Source: Firm-04 sp045617625
GTDB lineage: Bacteria > Bacillota > Clostridia > Oscillospirales > Ruminococcaceae
DNA length: 29,465 nucleotides
Direction of reading: 5' to 3'
NCBI GenBank assembly: GCA_045617625.1
Contig: JAZLJA010000003.1
Location: forward strand, 1 to 29,465
Position numbers and translations under genes: made by a program. Shown here one piece after another: positions 1 to 7,594 of the stretch. Positions within the stretch are counted from its first letter, which is position 1, and every line of letters starts with the position of its first letter. A model generated the notes under the pieces. The model saw only the letters and a list, made by a program, of their open reading frames with translations, searched no databases and was not told where the DNA came from.

Positions 1-17
1 TTGTGCGTGCGGCGCAT

Positions 18-83
18 TGTAATGGGGACTCCGTCCCCAAACCCCTGCCAAAGGGCCACTGACCCTTTGGAAACCCATTATAA
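18..83 (+). repeat. Dispersed palindromic intergenic element, copy A
   Basis: The element starts TGTAATGGGG and ends CCCATTATAA, an imperfect terminal inverted repeat. Inside are two hairpins: GGGGAC/GTCCCC (25-38) and CCAAAGGG/CCCTTTGG (48-70). Related copies lie at 3203-3275, 5611-5727 and, inverted, 8738-8788. Just to the left is a GC-rich mini-hairpin with TGCGGCGCA that recurs in copy C. No gene is seen in 1-265; the stretch holds this element, a hairpin and the promoter of the next gene. Confidence 0.6.
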
Positions 84-93
84 AAGTTTCGGT

Positions 94-113
94 CAAGCCT
101 TTTCAAAGGCTTG
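94..113 (+). terminator. Terminator-like hairpin without a T-run
   Basis: CAAGCCTTT (94-102) is the exact reverse complement of AAAGGCTTG (105-113). A similar hairpin with a T-run ends the operon at 21784-21823. Here no clear T-run follows, so termination of a gene off the left edge is only possible. Confidence 0.35.
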
Positions 114-199
114 CAGGTTCGTAGGGCAGAGCACGAAACACCCCGAAAATTAAGATTTTCTAAAAATCGAAAAAAGGGCTTTCTTTTTTTGCGAGAATG

Positions 200-208
200 T
201 GTTATACT
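200..208 (+). promoter_or_regulatory. Extended -10 promoter for the activase gene
   Basis: TGTTATACT gives an extended -10 (TG-N-TATACT), with -10 at 203-208. No good -35 lies 17 bases upstream. Transcription would start near 215, about 50 bases before the ATG at 266. A 5-bp inverted repeat, TCACA (223-227) and TGTGA (235-239), lies just after the predicted start and could be an operator or a 5'-end hairpin. Confidence 0.5.
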
Positions 209-265
209 ATTATTGTATATCCTCACACCAATGATGTGAAATATCCCTGACAGCAGGAGGCTACT

Positions 266-3196
266 ATGGCAAATCCACAAACTTACGCGCTCGGCATTGA
301 TGTCGGCTCCACCACAGTCAAAACCGTTGTCCTCGACGAACAGGGCACGATCCTTTCCCATTGCTACCAACGGCATCTTTCCAAGGTGCGCGAAACCGTG
401 ACCGAACAAATCGAGGCACTCCAAAAACAATTCCCTGACGCAGAGTTTTCTGTCTGTATGACAGGCTCCGCCGGACTCGGTCTCGCACAAAGCGCGGAGA
501 TTCCATTTGTGCAGGAAGTCCACGCGGCTTTTCTGGCAGTCAAACACGATTACGAAAACGCTGACGTCGTCATCGAACTGGGCGGCGAGGATGCGAAAAT
601 CATCTTCCTTACAGGCGGCGTTGAACAGCGCATGAACGGCTCGTGCGCCGGCGGCACGGGCGCATTCATCGACCAGATGGCGACGCTGCTCGGCATCACT
701 GCCGATGAACTCGACGCGCTTTCGCTGAAAGCCGAAAAACGATACCCGATCGCTTCACGCTGCGGCGTGTTCGCAAAATCCGATATTCAGCCGCTGCTCA
801 ATCAGGGCGCACGCCGCGAGGATGTCGCCGCAAGCATTTTTCAGGCTGTCGTCGATCAGACCGTTTCAGGTCTGGCACAGGGCAGACAAATCGAAGGTAC
901 CGTACTGTTTCTCGGCGGTCCGCTCTCGTTTTTACAGGGGCTGCGGCAGGCGTTTGTCCGCACACTGAAACTCGACGACGAACACGCGGTTTTCCCTGAA
1001 AATGCTCCCGTTTTCGTCGCTTACGGTTGTGCAATGTATGCACAGCAGGCAGAGGACGCAAAACCGCTTTCGGAGATCCTCGAAAAACTGGCGAATGCCA
1101 AAACAGGCGGAAACACCGTCACGGGCAAGCCGCTGTTTGAATCGCGCAAGGACTACGAAGCGTTCATCGAACGGCACAAATCGCACGATTTGCCTTTTGC
1201 CGACCTTCACACTGCAAAAGGCGATGCGTATCTCGGCATCGACGCAGGTTCGACCACCACAAAACTCGTGCTGATCACCGAAAAAGGTGAACTGCTCTAT
1301 CAATACTATGCGGCAAACCGCGGACAGCCCCTCGACCGCATCACAAAGCATCTGGGCTCGATCTACAATCAGATGTCACCCGATCTGCACATTCGCGGTG
1401 CGGCAGTCACAGGCTACGGCGAAGATTTCATTCGCGCAGGTCTGGGCATCGACTTCGGCATCGTCGAGACAGTTGCACATTTCAAGGCGGCTTCTTACTT
1501 CTGCCCTGATGTCGATTTCATCATGGACATCGGCGGACAGGATATCAAATGCTTTAAGGTGCGCAATCACAGCATCGACAGCATCATGCTCAACGAAGCA
1601 TGCTCCTCGGGCTGCGGCTCGTTTATTCAGAGCTTCGCACAGGCTCTCGGCTACGAGATCGGCGATTTTTCACAGCTTGGTCTGTTTGCCGAGCACCCCG
1701 TCGATCTCGGCTCGCGCTGCACCGTGTTCATGAACAGCTCCGTCAAACAGGCACAAAAGGACGGCGCGACCGTCGAGGACATTTCCGCAGGTCTTTCCTC
1801 CTCGATCATCAAAAATGCCGTCTACAAAGTCATTCGTGCAAAGTCAATGGAAGAACTCGGTCAGAATATCGTGGTGCAGGGCGGCACATTTCTCAACGAC
1901 GCTGTTCTGCGCTCGTTTGAAATGGAACTCGGCAGACCTGTCATCCGCCCGTCCATTTCGGGATTGATGGGTGCATTCGGCGCGGCACTTTATGCGAAAG
2001 AACATCGCCCCGCACAGACCACGCTCATCACACCCGAAAAACTCGCGGAATTTTCCTATAAAACCACAAACGCAAAATGCGGCGGCTGTACCGCCCACTG
2101 TGCGCTCAATATCGTACATTTCCCTGACGGCGGCAAGTTCGTTTCGGGCAACCGCTGCGAACGCGGTGCGGGCAAATCCAAACAGGATACCATGCCCTCC
2201 ATTTACGACTACAAGTATGAATACATCCTCGGATGCGGGAAAAAGCCCGCAGGCACGCCGATCGGCAAGGTCGGACTGCCGCTGGCACTCTCGTTCTATG
2301 AGCAGATGCCGTTCTGGTCAACATTCTTCACAAAGCTTGGATTTGAAGTCGTCACCTCACGCGAAAGCGACCGCGATGTGTATTATCAGGGACAGCATAC
2401 CATTCCCTCCGATACTGTCTGCTATCCTGCAAAGCTTGCACACGGGCATATCGAAGATCTGCTCGAAAAAGGCGTGGATTTCATCTTCTGGCCGTGCATG
2501 AGCTATAACCTTGATGAGGGCGAAAACGACAACCACTATAACTGCCCTGTCGTTGCCTATTATCCCGAACTGCTCAAAGCCAACAATCCGCGGCTGACAG
2601 AAGAAAACTTCCGCCTGCCATATATGGATCTGAACCGCCCGAAAAGCATTCAGGCGGCAATGAAGCTTTGCCTGAAATCCTATCATTTGCAGGGCAGCAT
2701 TGCCGATGCCCTCGATGCCGCCTACGAAGCACAGGAGAAATATCGCACGGATGTTGCGGCAAAGGCACAGGAGATCATCGCACAGGCACGCGCAGAGGGC
2801 AAAAAAATCATTGTGCTTGCCGGCAGACCGTATCACATCGACAAGGAGATCAACCACGGTCTGCAAAAGCTGATCACATCGCTGGGCATGGCTGTTGTCA
2901 GCGAGGACAGTGTGGCGGCGCTCGGACACATCACCGAAAAGCTCGGCGTGCTCAACCAGTGGACATATCACGCGAGACTTTACCGTGCGGCGCATTATGT
3001 CACAACGCAACCTGATATGCAGCTGGTACAGCTGGTGTCGTTCGGCTGCGGCATTGATGCCGTCACGACGGATGAAGTGCGCTCGATTCTGGAGAAAAAC
3101 GGAAAGCTCTATACACAGCTGAAAATTGATGAGATCAACAATCTGGGTGCGGCAAAGATTCGACTCCGCAGTTTGGTCGCGGCGATGGAAGAATGA
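266..3196 (+). CDS. Tandem acyl-CoA dehydratase activase / DUF2229 protein
   Basis: This 976-residue cytoplasmic protein has two BadF/BcrA-type ASKHA ATPase domains and a DUF2229-like region. Domain 1 (about 1-265) shows a GIDVGSTTVK phosphate loop and NGSCAGGTG, whose Cys normally binds the bridging [4Fe-4S] cluster of HgdC-type activators. Domain 2 (about 320-590) repeats this with GIDAGSTTTK, DIGGQD and NEACSSGCGSF. A Cys-rich stretch near 606-635 (CGGCTAHC, GNRCERGAG) may bind another cluster. The DUF2229 part follows, with CYPAKLAHGH near 717 and FWPCMSYN near 740. Classical activators are about 260 residues and drive ATP-dependent one-electron transfer to a 2-hydroxyacyl-CoA dehydratase. 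In many Firmicutes these domains continue into a dehydratase-like part of a protein of roughly 1400 residues; here that part is the gene at 4360. AGGAGG (255-260) supports the start. The substrate is unknown. Confidence 0.88.
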   Translation: MANPQTYALGIDVGSTTVKTVVLDEQGTILSHCYQRHLSKVRETVTEQIEALQKQFPDAEFSVCMTGSAGLGLAQSAEIPFVQEVHAAFLAVKHDYENADVVIELGGEDAKIIFLTGGVEQRMNGSCAGGTGAFIDQMATLLGITADELDALSLKAEKRYPIASRCGVFAKSDIQPLLNQGARREDVAASIFQAVVDQTVSGLAQGRQIEGTVLFLGGPLSFLQGLRQAFVRTLKLDDEHAVFPENAPVFVAYGCAMYAQQAEDAKPLSEILEKLANAKTGGNTVTGKPLFESRKDYEAFIERHKSHDLPFADLHTAKGDAYLGIDAGSTTTKLVLITEKGELLYQYYAANRGQPLDRITKHLGSIYNQMSPDLHIRGAAVTGYGEDFIRAGLGIDFGIVETVAHFKAASYFCPDVDFIMDIGGQDIKCFKVRNHSIDSIMLNEACSSGCGSFIQSFAQALGYEIGDFSQLGLFAEHPVDLGSRCTVFMNSSVKQAQKDGATVEDISAGLSSSIIKNAVYKVIRAKSMEELGQNIVVQGGTFLNDAVLRSFEMELGRPVIRPSISGLMGAFGAALYAKEHRPAQTTLITPEKLAEFSYKTTNAKCGGCTAHCALNIVHFPDGGKFVSGNRCERGAGKSKQDTMPSIYDYKYEYILGCGKKPAGTPIGKVGLPLALSFYEQMPFWSTFFTKLGFEVVTSRESDRDVYYQGQHTIPSDTVCYPAKLAHGHIEDLLEKGVDFIFWPCMSYNLDEGENDNHYNCPVVAYYPELLKANNPRLTEENFRLPYMDLNRPKSIQAAMKLCLKSYHLQGSIADALDAAYEAQEKYRTDVAAKAQEIIAQARAEGKKIIVLAGRPYHIDKEINHGLQKLITSLGMAVVSEDSVAALGHITEKLGVLNQWTYHARLYRAAHYVTTQPDMQLVQLVSFGCGIDAVTTDEVRSILEKNGKLYTQLKIDEINNLGAAKIRLRSLVAAMEE

Positions 3197-3202
3197 AACT
3201 AG

Positions 3203-3275
3203 GTGCCTGCGGCACTTTTATAATGGAGTGATGCCCCCTTTGTCTCGCTTGCGAGACAAAGGAATCCCATTATAA
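3203..3275 (+). repeat. Dispersed palindromic intergenic element, copy B
   Basis: A mini-hairpin, GTGCC-TGC-GGCAC followed by TTTT (3203-3219), leads into an element bounded by the perfect inverted repeat TTATAATGG (3218-3226) and CCATTATAA (3267-3275). Inside is a near-uninterrupted stem, CCTTTGTCTCGC with GCGAGACAAAGG. It lies between the activase gene and the small paralog at 3311, where the hairpins could reduce read-through. Confidence 0.65.
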
Positions 3276-3310
3276 GCGTCTGTCAAAAACAAAAGAAAGG
3301 ATGTATTTCG

Positions 3311-3799
3311 ATGGACTTTCTCGAACAGCTCAAACAGGAAGTGCAAAACCACGGGGCACAGGAAATCGACTTCAAATCCCGCAGGTTTCAGCACGGGCGC
3401 GACCTCGCACGCACTTATGTCGATATCATCAAAGAAGAAGCGCGGCTGTCGGCAAGAAGCGGTCAGTATCAGCAGGTCGGGCTGCAAATCGTCATCAGCG
3501 GATTCTGCGTCCTCAAACCCAATGATTTTGACCTGCCGCCTACGCAAATGCACCGCAGTCAAAGCTTCTGGACAGGCAAATGGTCGGAGGCATATACCCT
3601 CACGCAGGGCAACGACCTGTTCGACGCCTTTCAGACAAGCTTTCTCGAATTCTGTCAGCAGGAGCATATCCGCATCGACGCATTTCAGGCAAAGATCCGC
3701 ACCAAAAACGGAAAATTCGTCTATCGTCCCCTGCCTTTGACCGTCACGTTTCCCGAAACCGTTGAGGGCTTCGGGTTTCCGTATGAAATCACCCTTTGA
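3311..3799 (+). CDS. Unknown small protein, paralog 1 of 2
   Basis: I do not recognise the family of this 162-residue protein. It has no signal peptide, membrane segment or Cys cluster, so it is probably cytoplasmic. It is clearly paralogous to the next gene: MDFLEQLKQEVQNHG aligns with MKFIDQLKKEVQLHG, and the pair share SRRxQH, an SAR-G-Y segment near residue 55, ISGFC near 65, FQAKI near 125 and a terminal GFGFPY/AFGFPY. These common blocks are the likely functional core. AAGAAAGG (3293-3300) sits 10 bases before the ATG. It lies between the activase gene and the dehydratase-like gene, separated from the former by repeat copy B. A role linked to that enzyme is inference from position only. 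Confidence 0.8.
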   Translation: MDFLEQLKQEVQNHGAQEIDFKSRRFQHGRDLARTYVDIIKEEARLSARSGQYQQVGLQIVISGFCVLKPNDFDLPPTQMHRSQSFWTGKWSEAYTLTQGNDLFDAFQTSFLEFCQQEHIRIDAFQAKIRTKNGKFVYRPLPLTVTFPETVEGFGFPYEITL

Positions 3800-3840
3800 C
3801 CCCCAAAAACAGACAACAAATCGAAAGGATGACACCCCCC

Positions 3841-4335
3841 ATGAAATTCATCGACCAGCTCAAAAAGGAAGTGCAGCTTCACGGCGATATGGAAACCGAT
3901 TTCCGTTCCCGCCGTTATCAGCACGCAAGAGCCATCGCACAAAAATATATCGACGAACTCGAGGAAGCTTCACGAATTTCTGCCCGCAACGGAGACTATG
4001 AACGCGTGGACGGACATTCCATCATCAGCGGATTCTGCCCCATCAGCGAAAAAGACTTCGAGATGAAAATCGTGCAGATGGAAAGAAAACGAAAAGGCAT
4101 CACCCGCAAAAAACGTGAATTTTATTCTCTCGCCCCCGACAATGAACTGTTTGAGGTTTTCCTCTCCGCATTTCAACAGCTCTGCATCGAGGAAGATATC
4201 GTTTGTTTTCCCTTTCAGGCGAAAATCGTCAACAAGGACGGGCAGATTCTCTATCACGTCCTTCCCGTGACGCTTATGCATCCGAAAAAAGAGAAGATTC
4301 AAGCATTCGGCTTCCCCTATCAAATCGAATTTTAA
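3841..4335 (+). CDS. Unknown small protein, paralog 2 of 2
   Basis: This 164-residue unrecognised protein is homologous along its length to the gene at 3311. The reading frame is open further upstream, but the ATG at 3841 is preferred: it aligns the two N-termini and follows GAAAGG (3823-3828) by 12 bases. An in-frame ATG at 3829 is too close to that site. Shared blocks are FIDQLKKEVQLHG at the N-terminus, SRRYQHAR near 22, ISARNGDY near 45, ISGFC near 60, FQAKI near 125 and AFGFPY at the end. A basic stretch (ERKRKGITRKKRE) is absent from paralog 1. It is 41 bases after paralog 1 and 24 bases before the dehydratase-like gene, so the three are probably co-transcribed. Confidence 0.82.
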   Translation: MKFIDQLKKEVQLHGDMETDFRSRRYQHARAIAQKYIDELEEASRISARNGDYERVDGHSIISGFCPISEKDFEMKIVQMERKRKGITRKKREFYSLAPDNELFEVFLSAFQQLCIEEDIVCFPFQAKIVNKDGQILYHVLPVTLMHPKKEKIQAFGFPYQIEF

Positions 4336-4359
4336 TCCTTGGAAAGGCGGCACCCCATT

Positions 4360-5607
4360 ATGTCAGCTATGTTTACTCCTGAAATGAAAAAGACCCACAC
4401 CATTCTGGTCCCTGATATGCTTCCTGTGCATTTTCAGCTTCTCATCAACATTCTCAGCGCATACGGCTATCGCTGCGAACTGCTTCGCACCGCAAGCCGT
4501 GCTGTCGTCGATGAGGGGCTCAAAAATGTCCACAACGATACCTGCTACCCTGCTTTGCTCGTCATCGGGCAGTTCATGGAGGCACTCAAATCAGGCAGAT
4601 ATAATCCTGACACCACTGCCCTCATGATCACCCAGACAGGCGGCGGCTGCCGTGCATCGAATTATATACATCTGCTGCGAAAGGCACTGGAACAACAGTT
4701 TCCGCAGGTGCCTGTCATTTCGCTGAATGTCTCGGGGCTGGAAAAAGACCCCAACAACGGGTTTCAGCTCACCGCCCCGATCCTCATCAAGTTCCTCTAT
4801 GCGGTGCTTTACGGCGATCTGCTCATGCTGGTATCCAACCAGTGCCGCCCCTATGAGCTGAAAAAAGGCGACACGGAAAAGGTCATGCAGCGGTGGCAGC
4901 GGAAACTCGAACAGGCATTCAAAACCAAGGATTATCTGCACACCAAAAAGCTTTATAAGCAGATCCTCGACGATTTCGCTGCCATTCCGCGCACCAAGCG
5001 CAACAAGATCCGCGTGGGCATTGTCGGGGAGATCTATGTCAAATATTCGCCGCTCGCAAACAACCATCTCGAAGATTATCTGCTCTCCGAGGGCTGTGAA
5101 CCTGTGATCCCCTCGCTGCTCGAATTTGTCATGTACTGCGCGGTCAGCACGGCAGTGGACGGCAAACTCTATCATTTCTTCGACAAGAGTGTGCTGAAAA
5201 ACGGCGTGGGCTACAAGATGATCTACGGGATGCAGAAAACACAGATCGAAGCCGTCAAAAAGCATGGCGTGTTCGACCCGCCTCACGATTTCGAGGTGCT
5301 GCGTGCGCGTGCCGACAAATATATCAATCAGGGTGTGAGCATGGGCGAAGGCTGGCTCATCACCGCGGAAATGGCTGCACTGGCTGAATCGGGAACGGAA
5401 AACATCATCTGCACACAGCCGTTCGGATGCTTGCCGAACCACATTGTGGCAAAGGGCATGATGCGCGTAATCAAGGATGCCTATCCCGAGGCAAACATTG
5501 TGGCAATCGACTATGACCCCGGTGCAACGCGGGTCAATCAGGAAAACCGTGTGAAGCTGATGCTTGCAAACGCTCGCAAGCCGAAAGAAGTGTCTCCGGC
5601 GGAATAA
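4360..5607 (+). CDS. 2-hydroxyacyl-CoA dehydratase D-component-like protein
   Basis: This 415-residue cytoplasmic protein resembles the HgdB/BcrB-type subunits of 2-hydroxyacyl-CoA dehydratases and the C-terminal part of large activase-dehydratase fusions. Candidate iron-sulfur ligands are in NDTCYPALL near residue 62, GGGCRASNY near 95 and CTQPFGCLPNH near 355. The frame is open back to a TTG at 4339, but that codon has no ribosome binding site. The ATG at 4360 has GGAAAGGCGG (4341-4350) nine bases upstream and is preferred. It would be the partner of the activase at 266, the two small paralogs lying between. Family members dehydrate 2-hydroxyacyl-CoAs or reduce other substrates using low-potential electrons; no substrate can be assigned. 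Repeat copy C and a strong hairpin follow the stop. Confidence 0.8.
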   Translation: MSAMFTPEMKKTHTILVPDMLPVHFQLLINILSAYGYRCELLRTASRAVVDEGLKNVHNDTCYPALLVIGQFMEALKSGRYNPDTTALMITQTGGGCRASNYIHLLRKALEQQFPQVPVISLNVSGLEKDPNNGFQLTAPILIKFLYAVLYGDLLMLVSNQCRPYELKKGDTEKVMQRWQRKLEQAFKTKDYLHTKKLYKQILDDFAAIPRTKRNKIRVGIVGEIYVKYSPLANNHLEDYLLSEGCEPVIPSLLEFVMYCAVSTAVDGKLYHFFDKSVLKNGVGYKMIYGMQKTQIEAVKKHGVFDPPHDFEVLRARADKYINQGVSMGEGWLITAEMAALAESGTENIICTQPFGCLPNHIVAKGMMRVIKDAYPEANIVAIDYDPGATRVNQENRVKLMLANARKPKEVSPAE

Positions 5608-5610
5608 ATG

Positions 5611-5727
5611 TGCCCGCGGCGCATTATAATGGGGGTGCCCATGTTTCGCAAACGTGCCGCCCAAACCCCTGCCAAAGGGATACTGTCCCATTTGTCTCGC
5701 TTGCAAGACAAGGGAATCCCATTCGAT
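5611..5727 (+). repeat. Dispersed palindromic intergenic element, copy C
   Basis: A TGC-CCGCG-GCGCA mini-hairpin leads into TTATAATGGG (5624-5633), then the shared segment AAACCCCTGCCAAAGGG, then a near-palindromic stem around TTGTCTCGC/TTGCAAGACAA, ending GGGAATCCCATT. The right inverted-repeat arm is decayed after CCCATT. Short open frames across it are products of the repeat, not genes. Confidence 0.6.
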
Positions 5728-5748
5728 GAATTGCCGTTATATGAAACG

Positions 5749-5787
5749 AATCGCTCAAGCCTTTGCAGTGGCTTGAGCGATTCTTTT
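5749..5787 (+). terminator. Strong hairpin terminator between convergent genes
   Basis: AATCGCTCAAGCC (5749-5761) pairs perfectly over 13 bp with GGCTTGAGCGATT (5770-5782), with an 8-base loop, followed by CTTTTG on the plus strand. It lies between the end of the dehydratase-like gene and the end of the minus-strand LytM gene. The plus-strand T-run is short but present. Confidence 0.7.
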
Positions 5788-5814
5788 GTGATGCGTCGCT
5801 TGGAAACATACGCT

Positions 5815-6543
5815 TTATTCGCGTGAGAGAAATGCCATCGGATCCGTGTAACAATCGTTTTGCAGCACCTCGAAATGCAAATGTGCATCCAGCGTACTTT
5901 CTGCTTCGGCTGTCGCACCGATCGTTCCGATGACCGTACCGCGCTCCAGATTCTCCCCTGCAAACACCGATACACCCTCGCTCAGATTGCAGTACCGCGT
6001 CACCGTTCCGTCCGCATGCAGCACCGATACACACACGCCCATCAGCGCGTCATTTTCCACCGCCGATACTGTCCCGTCCAGCACACACACGACATTCGTT
6101 CCAAGCGGTGCCGCGATGTCCATGCCGTTATGCGTCTGCCAAACACCTGTTGTGGGCGATTTCACCAGTTCTCTGCCGCTGAACGGCTGAAACACCTCGC
6201 CATCCACAGGAAAGACTGCCTTTTCCACCGGCGCAGGCGTCGTTGCGGGCGGCTCGGAAACCGTCGTTGTCGTGGTGGTGCGGCGAATGATCGCTGCTGC
6301 TTCCTCGGCGTCAGGTGTTGCAGATGTCATCGGGACTGCGGATGTGGTCTGTGTCGTCGTGCGGGTGGTATGTGCGGTGGTGGGGGTCGTCAGCGTGACG
6401 GCATAATCGGGCTGCACCTGCTTTGGCACTTCTGTGCGCTGATACGCGTAAAAGCACGCCGCGCCGACCATCGCCACACAAAGGGAAAGTGCCACGTAGA
6501 ATCCCTTGCCCGATGACGCTGCTTTTCGGTTTGTATTGTTCAT
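5815..6543 (-). CDS. Membrane-anchored LytM/M23 peptidase, SpoIIQ-like
   Basis: This 242-residue protein has a short cytoplasmic N-terminus, one membrane segment (about 15-34), a Thr-rich low-complexity linker (about 48-100) and a C-terminal LytM/M23 domain (about 108-240). The zinc-site pattern is complete: HNGMD supplies H138 and D142, and HLHFE supplies H221 and H223. The family cleaves or binds peptidoglycan cross-bridges outside the membrane. Size and single-helix anchor match SpoIIQ of the engulfment channel; some clostridial SpoIIQ proteins keep the metal site. GAAAGGC about 8 bases upstream supports the ATG. The upstream promoter candidate resembles forespore sigma sites. It could instead be an ordinary cell-division or wall-remodelling hydrolase; no spoIID or spoIIIA gene is in view. 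Confidence 0.8.
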   Translation of the reverse strand: MNNTNRKAASSGKGFYVALSLCVAMVGAACFYAYQRTEVPKQVQPDYAVTLTTPTTAHTTRTTTQTTSAVPMTSATPDAEEAAAIIRRTTTTTTVSEPPATTPAPVEKAVFPVDGEVFQPFSGRELVKSPTTGVWQTHNGMDIAAPLGTNVVCVLDGTVSAVENDALMGVCVSVLHADGTVTRYCNLSEGVSVFAGENLERGTVIGTIGATAEAESTLDAHLHFEVLQNDCYTDPMAFLSRE

Positions 6544-6598
6544 ATGATTCGCCTTTCTTTCGTTGCAGTTATCAAAGCCGAAATGCGGCTTTCATGCC

Positions 6599-6627
6599 TA
6601 GTTTGACCGCTGCAAACAAAATTATGC
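6599..6627 (-). promoter_or_regulatory. Possible forespore (sigma-F/sigma-G type) promoter for the LytM gene
   Basis: Read on the minus strand, GCATA (6627-6623) is followed after 14 bases by GGTCAAACTA (6608-6599). This fits the GYATA and GGnnAnAnTR pattern of Bacillus sigma-F promoters, though the spacing is about one base short. Transcription would start near 6592, exactly where a hairpin AAAGCCG/CGGCTTT (6574-6592) begins. No good sigma-A match is apparent. The motif is short and could occur by chance. Confidence 0.4.
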
Positions 6628-6657
6628 AGTATTTTTCTCCTGCGGCGATTCTTTTTC

Positions 6658-6686
6658 TTGACATTCTTTGCTGATTATGTTATACT
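6658..6686 (+). promoter_or_regulatory. Sigma-A promoter for pnuC
   Basis: TTGACA (6658-6663), a 17-base spacer and TATACT (6681-6686) form a near-perfect vegetative promoter. The start is predicted near 6693, giving a leader of about 105 bases before the pnuC ATG. Confidence 0.85.
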
Positions 6687-6703
6687 GTCAGTACAACATC
6701 ATC

Positions 6704-6778
6704 ACCTGCCACCGGGTAGGAAATGCACTTGCGGCGCATCGTCAGGTCTTTGCAGATTCGCCGTCGGGTGCTTTTTTT
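6704..6778 (+). promoter_or_regulatory. pnuC leader attenuator, riboswitch candidate
   Basis: An upstream hairpin CCTGCC-ACCG-GGTAGG (6705-6720) is followed by a larger one: GCAC (6725-6728) pairs with GTGC (6768-6771), and GCGGCG (6731-6736) with CGCCGT (6759-6764), enclosing a 22-base loop. Seven Ts follow at 6772-6778, so this is a plausible intrinsic terminator before pnuC. The loop contains CAGGT (6743-6747), the reverse complement of ACCTG (6704-6708). That pairing could form a pseudoknot or compete with the first hairpin. Small RNAs sensing NAD or related ligands are known upstream of pnuC in other Firmicutes, but I cannot match this one to a published consensus. Confidence 0.6.
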
Positions 6779-6797
6779 GTGGATCGGAGTATATCAT

Positions 6798-7499
6798 ATG
6801 AAATTCGGAAATCCGTTTGCGGCACTCAACAAAAACGAATATCTGCTGTGGATTGCTTCCATGCTCGTGATTATCGGCTCAGCGGTGCTTTTTCCGCACC
6901 CCGACTTTTTATCGGTGTGTGCGTCACTGATCGGTGTCACGGCGCTGATTTTTGTGTCAAAAGGGCATCCGTTCGGACAGTTTCTCACCATCGTGTTTGC
7001 GGTGTTCTACGGCATCATTTCCTTTGCGGTGCGTTACTACGGCGAAATGATCACGTATCTCTGCATGACAGCCCCGATGGCTCTGCTTGCACTGGTGACA
7101 TGGCTCAGGCATCCCTTTCAGGATGCGAAAGAAGTCGCTGTCAACCATATCGGCAAGCGCGGCATCGGGCTGCTGATGTTTGCGACAGGCATCGTCACCG
7201 CTGTGTTCTATGTAATTCTCAAAAAGCTCGGAAATGCAAGCTTAAACGTCAGCACCATTTCGATTGCAACAAGCTTTCTTGCATCAGCACTGACAGCCCT
7301 GCGCAGCCCCTGCTACGCGCTTGCCTATGCCGCAAACGATGTGGTGCTGATCGTTCTTTGGCTGACGGTTTCGCTGCACGACACCGCCGCTGTACCGATG
7401 GTCGCCTGCTTTGCCATGTTTCTCGTCAACGATCTATACGGGTTTCTCAACTGGAAACGCATGGAGCGCAGACAATCCCAACACACGGAAAACGCTTGA
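6798..7499 (+). CDS. pnuC: PnuC-family nicotinamide riboside transporter
   Basis: This 233-residue polytopic membrane protein has about seven hydrophobic segments and the length and layout of PnuC transporters, which take up nicotinamide riboside by facilitated diffusion for NAD salvage. The frame is open back to 6723, but that region is the leader hairpin. The ATG at 6798 follows CGGAG (6785-6789) by 8 bases and begins MKFGNPFAALNKNEY, so it is preferred. Related family members carry thiamine or riboflavin, so the exact vitamin is not proven. Its own promoter and a terminator-like leader suggest ligand-controlled attenuation. The stop codon overlaps the -35 of the ychF promoter. Confidence 0.85.
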   Translation: MKFGNPFAALNKNEYLLWIASMLVIIGSAVLFPHPDFLSVCASLIGVTALIFVSKGHPFGQFLTIVFAVFYGIISFAVRYYGEMITYLCMTAPMALLALVTWLRHPFQDAKEVAVNHIGKRGIGLLMFATGIVTAVFYVILKKLGNASLNVSTISIATSFLASALTALRSPCYALAYAANDVVLIVLWLTVSLHDTAAVPMVACFAMFLVNDLYGFLNWKRMERRQSQHTENA

Positions 7500-7525
7500 C
7501 ATTTCATGGCGTTTTGTGGTAAAAT
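7496..7525 (+). promoter_or_regulatory. Sigma-A promoter for ychF, overlapping the pnuC stop
   Basis: TTGACA (7496-7501) contains the pnuC TGA (7497-7499). An 18-base spacer and TAAAAT (7520-7525) follow. The start would be near 7532. The leader has a hairpin, TTCCGT (7539-7544) with ACGGAA (7559-7564), before AGGAGG (7578-7583). Confidence 0.75.
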
Positions 7526-7594
7526 AAGACGTTCAGGATTCCGTGCGGCGCAGGCGGTACGGAACAGATTTCGCTAGAGGAGGACTTCATTCAA

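Noticed and set aside
4339..4359. TTG start for the dehydratase-like gene
   Set aside because: It has no upstream ribosome binding site, and the codons from it include the GGAAAGGCGG that serves the ATG at 4360.
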